Below are positions 51,962 through 61,699 of a stretch of 64,000 nt of DNA, in pieces. The position numbers were made by a program, and so were the translations under genes. The first letter of the stretch is position 1, and each line of letters begins with the position of its first letter. Below the pieces are notes generated by a model. The model was not told the origin of the DNA and ran no database searches. It saw nothing but the letters and a program-made list of their open reading frames with translations. Where the stretch lies: assembly GCA_947303395.1 (NCBI GenBank), contig CAMYYD010000010.1:1-64000 (forward strand), in the 5' to 3' direction. This stretch comes from an uncultured Bacteroidales bacterium. GTDB lineage: Bacteria; Bacteroidota; Bacteroidia; Bacteroidales; F082.

Positions 51962-54900
51962 TGTTTTTATCCGACTTTTTATTCTTGTTTCTCTTATGAA
52001 TATTGAACACTTCCCTCAGATTATCAAAGCTTTGCGAGTACGAAATACCAACTCCCTGCGTGAAATCAGAATAGTTTTCGATTGAGTAATAATAGTAGTT
52101 GTTTTTAATATTCGTATGATTATAAGCCTTGAGACTCAATCGTTTAGTTAATCGGAAAGTCAAATCGACATCACCCACGATATTGTTGGCGTTGTCGACA
52201 TCGCTTCTGTTGCCTCGTATCACGCCGAAGTTGCCTTCGATAATGAGACGGTCGTCGAAAAGCTGTGTTGAAAGCGCCACTTCCAACTCTTCGTTGGTGA
52301 TATTGTCGTTAGGCGTATAATTGATACCGATATCGAAGTCCTTTGAAATCTGTGAAAGCCAGTTACTTAGCTGGTTTGTGATAACGCTATAGTATGCTGT
52401 TGTTCCGATTCGGGAGATATTGCTACCTGCGGTGTTTGAAAACGAGCCGATGACCATCAAAGATAACACCTGCTGCGTCATCACAGCCTGATTTGTCGTG
52501 TCAATCACCGAATACACAAGGTTTTTCGTATCTTCCTTGGCATTTGGAAGCTCAATTCCGAAAGTTATTGTCGGGTTCATCAACTTGTCGGAAAGACGAA
52601 TGATGCAATCTACATTGATGTTGTTAGTCAATGCGGTGGAGTCGACAATCGAGGTTCCTAGCGAAGTCAGTGACGATTTTGTCCTGTAAACACCCACGAT
52701 GTCGATATCGGCATCAGTCGGGTCGCCGGTCCAGCGGATGGAACCGCCACGACGCAAGGTGAAGGTTCGTTTCACCATCTCCAAAGTGAAATTGAAGGCT
52801 CCACTTGTGATGATATAGTCGCCACGAAGCTCCAAATCATCGGACTTCAAGCCCAGATTGATGTTTCCGTTGCCTCTAGCGTTGATGCTTCCCATGTTTT
52901 GAGGCAGAAAAATATTAACCGCAGCGTCGGAATTCACCATCGCGTTGAGGTTCATCGTGAAGTTACTGCCATCATTAACCACTTCAGGCACTATGGTTTC
53001 AACAATGGTGTCAGATTCTTCATTCTTTTGGACAAAAACGACGAAATTATTATCAACCGAGCTCGTTCCGGATAGCGGGATGTCAATCACCGTGCCTTTT
53101 TTCGTTACAGCGTTGATTGTCATTGTGATATCATTAACCGGACCGTTGATATTCACAGTTCCGTCGGCCACCGCAGTGCCATAAAATCCGTCAGCTTGAT
53201 CGTAAGGTATGTCAAGTGCTAGAAAATCATTGCATTGCAACGACAAATCAAAGTCAAAATCTTTGAGATGATTATGATTGATAGCGCCATTCAACTTGGC
53301 AATATTGCCCAGAGTATCCTGAATTCGCATGTCGTCGAATATGATTTTATTCTTTTCGAGCTTGATATTGTCGTTCAAAGTGTAGTAGGTATTCAGATAG
53401 TTGATCTTGCAACCGGCATCCTTAAGTTTCACATTTCCAATCACAACCGGGTCAGTCAACGAGCCTCTGATATTCAGACTACCGCTTGCGAAGCCGTTCA
53501 TCCTATTCACCACGCTGCTGACGAATGGCGAAAGCGTCTCAAGCTTGAAATCATCAAACATCAAGTCAAAACTGATATTGTTGTGCTTCTTTCTCGGATA
53601 ATAAAAGCCCAAAACACCTACTGATTCATGGTTTTCATTGCCAAACAGTCTGTTATAGATTTCCATGTTGATGAAAATCGATTCCTTCGGTTCATACCAT
53701 TTCGCACTCGCCAGCACATCTCCCACTTCCTGTTTGTTCAGATAGAATTGTTTCAATCCGATATCCGACGAAAACGAGAAATTCTCATTCATGCCGGAAA
53801 TACCTAAATATCCATTGAGAGTTCCATCAAAATCCAAATTATTAGATTTCGTAATGAAATCAAAATCAGAGATATCCACATTATGGAAATCGGCGTAAAG
53901 CGTGTCGCTGTCATGATTCGGGAAAACGCCATGAACTGCGATTTTCTGGAAGTCGGTAAACAGCGTTACATCAGTAAAATCAGTGCTATGATGTTGAAAA
54001 TCAATGCAACAATCAGGATGCAAGTACCAGGAAGTGTCGTTAACCACAATCTCATCCGACTTGATGCTCAACAGTCCGCCAAAATCCTCATGCGGCACAA
54101 AATTCGAGACGATACGGGCTTTGTTGTGATCTTCATTCGTATCGTCATCCCAAGTCAAAACAGTATTGACATTATCGTGGGCAAAGGTCGTCAAAATCAC
54201 AATGTTTTCAAGGCTAATCGGGTCGTGGTTGTCGCTCGTTGTATCGCGCATAATGAAGTCATCAAGCGTGACTCTCGACACAAATTCATCGAATCTTGCG
54301 GTATTTCTGACATCGATATTTTTGAATTTCAACCCGTTAAACCAAATCTCCGGTGATTCAATCGTCGAGCCGTGATATGCGTAACCATCGGTATATGTTG
54401 CGTTGATTGTAGTGCCGCTGCTCACATATAACGATGGGACAAACAGCTTAGTCAGCGTTCTTGTGTCTTTTAAATTCATCGACAGAGAGAACTCCTGCTT
54501 GTAAGTGTCGGGCACAGTGTTTTCAAACCACCCAGGCATATTCACGTACCTTTTCGCCGTGTTTTTCATCGCATTGACAAAAGACTTCGCGTTCACAATT
54601 CCAGTGCCGTAAAAATCAAAGAAATCACAATCTATTTCAACATCTTTTATTCCTGCAGTCTCAGTCACGCTAGCCGTAAAATCATTCATCAGATACTCTT
54701 CCCCATTGAAATATCTCGTTTTTCTGATGTCAAGATTACCCGTGATATTATCAATATCATTACCGCTAAACTGCAGGTCGATATTCGACGAAAGGTTCAT
54801 AATGCTATCATTATCAAGCAGATTCAGACCAACAAGATCGGCATTTTTAATGTTTGCGATGATATTATAGCTTGGAATCTTACCTTTCAAATCAATCATT

Positions 54901-56429
54901 GTCGACAAGTCCAAATCAAGATACGGATGCTGGATATCAGTCATTGCGACCAGCCGTTTGTTTTCAAAATCGAAATGAATTTTGAAATCATTGAACTCAT
55001 TGCCGAAAATTTTCAGCGAGCCGAAATGCAAATCGGTCTCAAAATCAGTGTCAGCCACTTCAAGACCCTGTCCGTTCATCTCGATGGAAAAAGTCACTTC
55101 GGAATCTTCCAAACCAAGTAAACTACTGAGGTTCAGTCTATTAGCTCCTATTTCGAAGGTATAACCAGAGTCTTCGGTTGTATTCAAATAAATCTCCGCG
55201 TCGATGTCACCGATATCTGAAGCCATGCTAAACTGGGTCTTGAAATCCCTTGGGTAACCTTGATAAGTTCCGGCCATCATATATGTCCCGATATCACTTA
55301 ACTCCTGAGGAATCGGAACTGTCACCGACTCAGCGGGAATCGCAAAATTTTTGGTATCCTCATACGATGACAACATCTCTCTGATTGTCACATCCATATA
55401 AGTATTATCAAACTCAGGCAATCCGATAAACGAGACATCCGCGTCGATATGCGATTCCTTTCCGAAATCAGCCACAAAATCGCTGACCGTGAAATCGCTG
55501 ACCGGTCCGTCATAATAACCTGTGAAGTTAAATTTGTCGGGCATTTTCCTCAAAATCCAGGCAAAATACTTCAAATCGCTAAGCAACAATGTTGACGGAC
55601 GGATATTTCCGATGATCCTTACAGAATCAACGAATTCATAATAAGCGCTGGAGCTTTCGTATTCAAAACGCATGTCAAGGTCGACATGCGATTCGCCGGT
55701 AAACAGTTTCAGGCTGTCGATATTCAGGCATTTCTCGCAAAACAGCACATCGCCGCTGGCATCGTCGAGAACCAGACCGCATTTGTCCTTGCCTTTTAAC
55801 GTGTGGACGTTGCCCATAACCGAATCCTGTCGTATCTCCAAATCACTGATAACACCGTAAATACTGTCGATATCGATATGAGCCCAGTCCATGCTTAGTT
55901 TTTCAGGCACGTCCTTGTGCTGATTCCAATAAATCACATGACCGTTGTCAAGACGGAAATTATCAATCTTCAAGTGAAAATCGGTATCGTCGTTTTCGGT
56001 TTTTTTCTCATTTTTATTTCCGCCCAACTGTGCAAATAACTCTGTAACATTAAGTTTTGTGCAATCCTCATATTTCACAAGTCGGCCTAAAACGTCTTTG
56101 AAATAAACTTCCTTGAATCTCAATTCATCACCATCTATTGTCGGACTGATTCTGGCATCCATCTTCCCTATCATAAACAACGGATAGCCATAGATATCAT
56201 TGATTTGCACATCTTCAAGACAAATCTCGAGTTTTTCTGTAATATAAAACGTCTTGATTTTTACGTCGGTATTCAGTCGCTTGGCCATCTCGCCTGCAAC
56301 GGAACGCGCAATCATACTCTGCACGGTGATGTCACGGAAAGCCGCCACGAGGCTCGCCATGAGAGCAAAAATTATCACAATGATAATTAAAATGCCGTGT
56401 ATAATATTCTTTTTTGTACCTTTGCGCAT
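51942..56429 (-). CDS. tamB: TamB-like translocation and assembly module protein
   Basis: A 1495-residue protein with one N-terminal membrane anchor (residues about 10-32, GILIIIVIIFALMASLVAAF) and a very long beta-rich repeat region, ending in the DUF490/TamB C-terminal domain (GSINARGNGNINLGL, ITSGAFNFTLEMVKRTFTLRRGGSIRWTG). TamB forms a hydrophobic groove bridging the inner and outer membranes, for lipid transport and outer-membrane protein assembly. It is head to head with tsaD, only 12 bases between start codons, and its end overlaps the AddA-like gene. Confidence 0.93.
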   Translation of the reverse strand: MRKGTKKNIIHGILIIIVIIFALMASLVAAFRDITVQSMIARSVAGEMAKRLNTDVKIKTFYITEKLEICLEDVQINDIYGYPLFMIGKMDARISPTIDGDELRFKEVYFKDVLGRLVKYEDCTKLNVTELFAQLGGNKNEKKTENDDTDFHLKIDNFRLDNGHVIYWNQHKDVPEKLSMDWAHIDIDSIYGVISDLEIRQDSVMGNVHTLKGKDKCGLVLDDASGDVLFCEKCLNIDSLKLFTGESHVDLDMRFEYESSSAYYEFVDSVRIIGNIRPSTLLLSDLKYFAWILRKMPDKFNFTGYYDGPVSDFTVSDFVADFGKESHIDADVSFIGLPEFDNTYMDVTIREMLSSYEDTKNFAIPAESVTVPIPQELSDIGTYMMAGTYQGYPRDFKTQFSMASDIGDIDAEIYLNTTEDSGYTFEIGANRLNLSSLLGLEDSEVTFSIEMNGQGLEVADTDFETDLHFGSLKIFGNEFNDFKIHFDFENKRLVAMTDIQHPYLDLDLSTMIDLKGKIPSYNIIANIKNADLVGLNLLDNDSIMNLSSNIDLQFSGNDIDNITGNLDIRKTRYFNGEEYLMNDFTASVTETAGIKDVEIDCDFFDFYGTGIVNAKSFVNAMKNTAKRYVNMPGWFENTVPDTYKQEFSLSMNLKDTRTLTKLFVPSLYVSSGTTINATYTDGYAYHGSTIESPEIWFNGLKFKNIDVRNTARFDEFVSRVTLDDFIMRDTTSDNHDPISLENIVILTTFAHDNVNTVLTWDDDTNEDHNKARIVSNFVPHEDFGGLLSIKSDEIVVNDTSWYLHPDCCIDFQHHSTDFTDVTLFTDFQKIAVHGVFPNHDSDTLYADFHNVDISDFDFITKSNNLDFDGTLNGYLGISGMNENFSFSSDIGLKQFYLNKQEVGDVLASAKWYEPKESIFINMEIYNRLFGNENHESVGVLGFYYPRKKHNNISFDLMFDDFKLETLSPFVSSVVNRMNGFASGSLNIRGSLTDPVVIGNVKLKDAGCKINYLNTYYTLNDNIKLEKNKIIFDDMRIQDTLGNIAKLNGAINHNHLKDFDFDLSLQCNDFLALDIPYDQADGFYGTAVADGTVNINGPVNDITMTINAVTKKGTVIDIPLSGTSSVDNNFVVFVQKNEESDTIVETIVPEVVNDGSNFTMNLNAMVNSDAAVNIFLPQNMGSINARGNGNINLGLKSDDLELRGDYIITSGAFNFTLEMVKRTFTLRRGGSIRWTGDPTDADIDIVGVYRTKSSLTSLGTSIVDSTALTNNINVDCIIRLSDKLMNPTITFGIELPNAKEDTKNLVYSVIDTTNQAVMTQQVLSLMVIGSFSNTAGSNISRIGTTAYYSVITNQLSNWLSQISKDFDIGINYTPNDNITNEELEVALSTQLFDDRLIIEGNFGVIRGNRSDVDNANNIVGDVDLTFRLTKRLSLKAYNHTNIKNNYYYYSIENYSDFTQGVGISYSQSFDNLREVFNIHKRNKNKKSDKNNEPVPK
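56417..56424 (+). promoter_or_regulatory. -7 promoter box for tsaD inside tamB's first codons
   Basis: TACCTTTG, 18 bases before the tsaD ATG, fits TAnnTTTG. It overlaps the first codons of the divergent tamB gene. No clear -33 element is seen. Confidence 0.45.
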
Positions 56430-56441
56430 TCTTTTATTGCT

Positions 56442-57461
56442 ATGAACGAATACATTTTAGCCATCGAATCATCGTGTGACGACACGTCAGCGGCAGTCCT
56501 CAGAGGCACGACAGTTTTGTCGAATGTCATTGCTAATCAAGAGGTTCACCGTCAATATGGAGGTGTCATCCCCGAGCTAGCCTCTCGCGCTCACCAGCAG
56601 AACATCATACCTGTTGTTGACGCCGCAATTAAGCAAGCAAATATACAAAAAAATCAAATAAGTGCAATATCTTTTACACGAGGTCCGGGATTATTAGGTT
56701 CTTTGCTTGTAGGTACTTCATTTTCAAAGGCTTTCGCGCTCGCCATGGACATCCCGATGATTGAAATTAATCATACCAACGGTCATGTTTTGGCACTTTT
56801 CGCACAAGAGCCCGACAATCCTACGCCAGTTCCGCAATTTCCGTTCCTTTGCTTGACAGTTTCGGGCGGTCACACCCAAATTATGAAGGTAAATGACTAT
56901 TTCGACCTTGAAATCTTGGGCAAGACCATCGATGACGCTGCGGGCGAAGCATTCGACAAGACTGCGAAAATCATGGGACTCGGCTATCCTGGAGGCCCGA
57001 TAATCAATAAGTTAGCAAAAGAAGGCAACCCCGACGCATTCCAGTTCAGCAAGCCACATATTCCAGGCTACGACTATAGCTTCAGCGGATTGAAAACCAG
57101 TTTCTTATACTTTTTGAGAGACAAACTCAAGGAAAACGAAAACTTCATTGAGGAAAACAAAGCCGACCTTTGCGCTTCGATTCAGAAAGATATCATCGAC
57201 ACATTGATGAAGAAGCTTATCAAGGCAGCAAAAGATACTGGTATCAAACAGGTGGCAATAGCGGGCGGAGTATCAGCAAATACTGGACTTCAGGATGCCA
57301 TGAGAGCCGCTGGAAAGAAATATCATTGGGACGTTTTCATCCCGAAATTCAAGTTCAGCACCGACAACGCCGCAATGATTGGTGTTGCAGGATATTTGAA
57401 ATATCAAAGAGGCGAATTTGGATCACAGGACATGACACCGTACGCAAGAACTAAATACTAA
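56442..57461 (+). CDS. tsaD: tRNA N6-threonylcarbamoyladenosine transferase TsaD
   Basis: About 339 residues from the ATG at 56442 (MNEYILAIESSCDDTS), the normal family start; the ORF-track start at 56397 lies inside tamB. Metal-binding histidines are in INHTNGHVLAL, and the ATP region includes FLCLTVSGGHTQ and the C-terminal AIAGGVSANTGL and STDNAAMIGVAG. It makes the t6A modification at position 37 of ANN-decoding tRNAs, with TsaB and TsaE. The dgt gene begins 3 bases downstream. Confidence 0.97.
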   Translation: MNEYILAIESSCDDTSAAVLRGTTVLSNVIANQEVHRQYGGVIPELASRAHQQNIIPVVDAAIKQANIQKNQISAISFTRGPGLLGSLLVGTSFSKAFALAMDIPMIEINHTNGHVLALFAQEPDNPTPVPQFPFLCLTVSGGHTQIMKVNDYFDLEILGKTIDDAAGEAFDKTAKIMGLGYPGGPIINKLAKEGNPDAFQFSKPHIPGYDYSFSGLKTSFLYFLRDKLKENENFIEENKADLCASIQKDIIDTLMKKLIKAAKDTGIKQVAIAGGVSANTGLQDAMRAAGKKYHWDVFIPKFKFSTDNAAMIGVAGYLKYQRGEFGSQDMTPYARTKY

Positions 57462-57464
57462 ACT

Positions 57465-58787
57465 ATGAATTGGGAATCGTTATTATCAGCAAAACGTGAG
57501 GCTCGTGCACAGAGCGTAGCCGACATCAGAAACGAGTTTCAGAGAGATTACGATAGAATAATCTTCTCAAACATCTTCCACCGTCTTCAAAATAAGACGC
57601 AGGTATTTGCATTGCCAGGCGCCAAGCTCGTGCATAACCGTATGACACACAGCCTGGAAGTGGCTAGCGTAGGTCGTTCCATTGCACGTAAAGTGTCGAA
57701 ATTCCTCATCGAAAAATACGGTCCCGATTTCCATAATGTGATTTACGACATCGACACTATCGTCTCGACAGCATGTCTTGCCCACGACCTTGGCAACCCT
57801 CCTTTCGGGCACTCAGGCGAAGAGACGATGAGCAGCTATTTTAAGTTCGGTGAAGGCAAGTCATTACAAAGTCAAATCCCTGAAAATCAATGGTCTGACT
57901 TGATTTCTTTTGAAGGCAACGCCAACGCTTTCCGTCAGCTGACACATCAGTTTGCAGGCCGTCGTGAAGGCGGACTCTCACTGACTTACGCTTCGTTGGC
58001 AACGCTGATAAAATATCCGTATCCTTCTTATGACAAAGGCGACCGCAAGAAATACAACGTCTTCAACAGCGAAATCGAGCAATTCGAAAAAGTCATGGAA
58101 GGCTGCGGCATTCCTCGTCTCGACAGCGTGAAACCGATTTACGCACGCCATCCGCTTTCATACATGATGGAGGCTGCCGACGACATTTGCTATCTTATTT
58201 TGGATATGGAAGATGCCCACAAACGCGGAATCATCCAAACCGAAGATATCGACAAACATTTTACGGCATTTTTCTGCGAAGACAGACCGGAAGAAGCATG
58301 GTTCTTCGAACGCCGCAAGCATGTCTTCGAGACCGTCACTGATTCCAACGAACGTATGGCATTTTTGCGTGCCACAGTAATTAACAAATTGGTCGACTGC
58401 GTGTCGAAAGTGTTCATCGAGAACTACGACGACATCATGGAAGGAACGTTCAAAAACAGCCTTATCTCGCATCTCCCGAAGCTTGAAAACGACGCTCTTG
58501 AAGAATGCAGAAGTTTCTCAGTACCAAACATTTACAAGCATCCATCTGTTGTTAAAATCGAGGTCAGAGGCTACAACATCATCGGTAGCTTGATGAACGA
58601 ATTTATTGATGCCGCATTGCATCCCGACAGCGGCTATCACAAGCGTTTGATGTCGATTATCCCAGATCAGTTCAAGACAGAAAAAGACGACTTGTATTCG
58701 AAAATCCAAGTCGTCCTTGACTACATCTCCAACATGACCGACCTTTACGCGGTGCAGTTGTATAAGGATTTGCGCGGTATAGAGTAA
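57465..58787 (+). CDS. dgt: Deoxyguanosinetriphosphate triphosphohydrolase-like protein
   Basis: A 440-residue HD-domain nucleotide hydrolase. The metal-binding motifs are NRMTHSLEVASVGR and the HD in HDLGNPPFGHSGEE, with YMMEAADDICY as the later aspartate. It cuts dNTPs (classically dGTP) to nucleoside and tripolyphosphate, controlling dNTP pools and limiting phages. It follows tsaD by 3 bases and converges on the PEGA/FGE gene with a 6-base gap. Confidence 0.92.
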   Translation: MNWESLLSAKREARAQSVADIRNEFQRDYDRIIFSNIFHRLQNKTQVFALPGAKLVHNRMTHSLEVASVGRSIARKVSKFLIEKYGPDFHNVIYDIDTIVSTACLAHDLGNPPFGHSGEETMSSYFKFGEGKSLQSQIPENQWSDLISFEGNANAFRQLTHQFAGRREGGLSLTYASLATLIKYPYPSYDKGDRKKYNVFNSEIEQFEKVMEGCGIPRLDSVKPIYARHPLSYMMEAADDICYLILDMEDAHKRGIIQTEDIDKHFTAFFCEDRPEEAWFFERRKHVFETVTDSNERMAFLRATVINKLVDCVSKVFIENYDDIMEGTFKNSLISHLPKLENDALEECRSFSVPNIYKHPSVVKIEVRGYNIIGSLMNEFIDAALHPDSGYHKRLMSIIPDQFKTEKDDLYSKIQVVLDYISNMTDLYAVQLYKDLRGIE

Positions 58788-58793
58788 ACACTA

Positions 58794-61661
58794 TTATTTG
58801 GTGTCGCAAACGAGTCGAACAGCACACTGTATATGTCGCTCGCAATCATCGTTAGCCTTTGTGGTTTTAGATGTGAATTTTACTATCTTCGCTATTCCAC
58901 CTTCAGCATTTGTAGATGACCAATAGTCGCCACCATAATAATTACCGCCCCACTGTTCCCTGTTCCTTTGTGATGTTTCCGGTAAGAAAACAGCACCTTT
59001 TGCCTCAAATATGCCTGTCCAGTCAGTTAACGTTATGCTATTGCCCCAATATGATACATTAGGCTTATTTGTATTTATTAAATTATAAGTATTTTCGTCC
59101 CAATTGTCTGGAAGCAATACTACTCCTTTCACCCCGTCAACTGTCGCTTTTGCATATCTGACACCGCTTCTTGTGCTGCGTTGCTCGAAAACATAATACC
59201 ATTCGGCTGCTGTTAAAGTACGCCATTTTTTATATCCGCCATTGGAAATAGTATTTTCGCCCCAATCACGAAATGAATTGTACAACATGTCTTTCTCAGA
59301 ATCTTTAGTCGGATTATTACCTGTTCCCCAACCAAACAATCCCTGCCAACCATTACTTCTTGTCCATGAATCAATCACTTGCCATTCTTGCAGCTCAGCG
59401 AAACGCCATTGTTTTGTTTGAGGATTATATTGCAAATTACCTTTGGAAAAAGACACTGTTTTGCCATTGCTTACTGAAAAAGCATTTGTGTAATTCCTGT
59501 CTGATACATCATTTGAAGATGTTGTTGAAGATGGTTTTGCTTGATTTTTGTTTAGATTTAGCGATGGATCTATAACAAGACGCAAGCCCATATAAAAATC
59601 CACCTGATTATATGGAGTCGGTTTCTTATCATTAGACATATCATGTCTATATGTCACTCTGTTACAATCTTCAGTATTAAAGCATGAACCACCTCTAAGA
59701 ACATGATACTTGATGTTATCGGAAGGCTCTATATCGTATCTGTCTATGTACAATTCCTGACACCATTCCGCCACATTGCCACTCATGTCGTATAGTCCCA
59801 ATTCGTTGGGATTTTTTGTTCCGACAAGCTGAGATTTCGGATTATTTTTTCTTCCCTTATCTTTTGAATTTTCTACATACCATGATACTTCGTCGATATT
59901 GTCACATCCACTATACTTAAACCCTTGTCTTCGGTTACCACCTTTTGCGGCATATTCCCATTCTGCCTCAGTAGGCATACGGAAATTTTCACCTGTTATT
60001 TCATTTAACTTTTTAATAAACAGTTGTGCATTATCCCAAAAGACAGGATATGCTGGATAATTGTCACCCATACCACGGTCTTTTTTTATACCATTAATAT
60101 TGCCTGGACTAGGAATATCTCCCATAACTGCAGCCCACAATTTTTGCGTTACCTCAAATTTTCCTATATAAAAATCGTTAACCGTTTCACTATGTGCAGG
60201 CTTCTGGTTATCAAGGCAGTCATTGCAGCCCATTGTAAAAGCGCCGCCCTTGACAGGTACCATCTCAAACGAAACACCGTTAGCCGTGAAAGTCAGATTA
60301 TTCTGGTTTAGCGAGGCGCTGGCGGTTGTATTGGTCTGTGTCGTCGTCACTGTAGTTTGTGACGAAGCCGTCGTTTGAGTCATAGCCACTCGTGTAAGAT
60401 TCTCGTTGAGATTCAATTTGTTTTTCTCGTCAATCGTTATGGTTTTGGTCAGCGTTTTATAGCCCTCCTTCTCGAGTTTGAGTTCATGCGTACCAATCAG
60501 CACATTAGTCAAGATTTTCGGGGTTGCCCCGCACAATTTGCCATCGATGAAAATAGCAGCTTCCATTGGGCTTGAATTAATGTCGAGAGTGCCATAAACA
60601 GGCTCTGGATTTGGTATCACAATAACCTCGTCCTTGCCAAGCACCAGCTGCATATTTTTTATTGAGGTCTTATGCGATGCTTTCTTTGCCTCAAACACAT
60701 GGATACCATCTGACAATTTACCGTTCCAGCTACCTTTCCCTTTATGTTCATTGTCAACATAAATATCTGACTGTGAATCTGTTGTGATAGAAACATTAAC
60801 AAAACTGGCAACCATATTTATAACAGCTTGCACTGTGTTACCATCAGTAACAGTGAAAGTCCTCTCTATCGGAGTATACATCTCTTTTATCACCCTTACT
60901 TTATGGTCTCCACTCAGCAAAGCCGCTGATTTATATGGAGTTTGACCAACTTTTTTTCCATCAATATAAACAATGGCGCCGCTCTCTGGCATGCTGGTCA
61001 CGTTGAGATAACCGAAAGCCGGACGCAACTTCTTCTCAATAACAGTATTGAAGCCTTCCTTCTCGCTTATAGTCACCTCACCGGTTTCACTGTGATAAAA
61101 CTCACATTCCACTCGCCAGCTGTGTTTCTCTCCTGCTATAAACGACTTGGCGCACTCTTTTTCGCCGACAAAAACATCGTCGATATAAATTGCAGCATTA
61201 GGTTGGTCTGTTTTGATAATCAAGTAGTTAAACACCTCTTTTACTGGTTCGGCTGGTACGTATGATTTGTAAACAAGCGTCATCTCATACCCTTTCTTCG
61301 GTTGAAGGTCGTAGGGCAAAGTAAACTCGTATGTACTGAATTCAGGATGTGAAATTTTAAGATATGTGGCATATTTAGCTGTGAGATATACCCAAACTTC
61401 GCCAACTTTATATTCAAGCATGATGAAAGTGCCGCCATTACCTTCAAAAAGTAATTCTCGTCGCTGCTTGTCGGAAATATTTTCAGTTCTAACCTTAATA
61501 ACAGCGAAAGGCAGATAGTTATCATCAGTCTGGTAATCTGGGTCGGGATTGGTATTCACAAAACCTACGCACTCCTTGAAAGATTCGGGCTTTACCTCAA
61601 GTTGAGCGAATGCCGAAACCGATAAAAATATTACAAAAAACAAAAATAATAGTCTTTTCAT
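58794..61661 (-). CDS. Secreted PEGA, FGE-like and 'SKGNLQY' domain protein
   Basis: About 955 residues from the ATG at 61661; the ORF-track start at 61739 would lie within the neighbouring gene. A signal peptide ends near AFAQ. Four PEGA repeats follow over about residues 145-400 (AAIYIDDVFVGE, AIVYIDGKKVGQ, SDIYVDNEHKG, AAIFIDGKLCGA), then a Thr/Gln-rich linker. An FGE-sulfatase-like domain comes next (about 460-700: RMPTEAEWEYAAKGG, DMSGNVAEWCQ). The active-site GGSxxC cysteine is replaced (RGGSCFNTEDC), so enzymatic formylglycine formation is doubtful. The last 230 residues contain VSFSKGNLQYNP and end without a T9SS domain. Confidence 0.83.
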   Translation of the reverse strand: MKRLLFLFFVIFLSVSAFAQLEVKPESFKECVGFVNTNPDPDYQTDDNYLPFAVIKVRTENISDKQRRELLFEGNGGTFIMLEYKVGEVWVYLTAKYATYLKISHPEFSTYEFTLPYDLQPKKGYEMTLVYKSYVPAEPVKEVFNYLIIKTDQPNAAIYIDDVFVGEKECAKSFIAGEKHSWRVECEFYHSETGEVTISEKEGFNTVIEKKLRPAFGYLNVTSMPESGAIVYIDGKKVGQTPYKSAALLSGDHKVRVIKEMYTPIERTFTVTDGNTVQAVINMVASFVNVSITTDSQSDIYVDNEHKGKGSWNGKLSDGIHVFEAKKASHKTSIKNMQLVLGKDEVIVIPNPEPVYGTLDINSSPMEAAIFIDGKLCGATPKILTNVLIGTHELKLEKEGYKTLTKTITIDEKNKLNLNENLTRVAMTQTTASSQTTVTTTQTNTTASASLNQNNLTFTANGVSFEMVPVKGGAFTMGCNDCLDNQKPAHSETVNDFYIGKFEVTQKLWAAVMGDIPSPGNINGIKKDRGMGDNYPAYPVFWDNAQLFIKKLNEITGENFRMPTEAEWEYAAKGGNRRQGFKYSGCDNIDEVSWYVENSKDKGRKNNPKSQLVGTKNPNELGLYDMSGNVAEWCQELYIDRYDIEPSDNIKYHVLRGGSCFNTEDCNRVTYRHDMSNDKKPTPYNQVDFYMGLRLVIDPSLNLNKNQAKPSSTTSSNDVSDRNYTNAFSVSNGKTVSFSKGNLQYNPQTKQWRFAELQEWQVIDSWTRSNGWQGLFGWGTGNNPTKDSEKDMLYNSFRDWGENTISNGGYKKWRTLTAAEWYYVFEQRSTRSGVRYAKATVDGVKGVVLLPDNWDENTYNLINTNKPNVSYWGNSITLTDWTGIFEAKGAVFLPETSQRNREQWGGNYYGGDYWSSTNAEGGIAKIVKFTSKTTKANDDCERHIQCAVRLVCDTK

Positions 61662-61699
61662 ATAAAAATTATCTTGTAAATAAACAATAATCAAAACAA

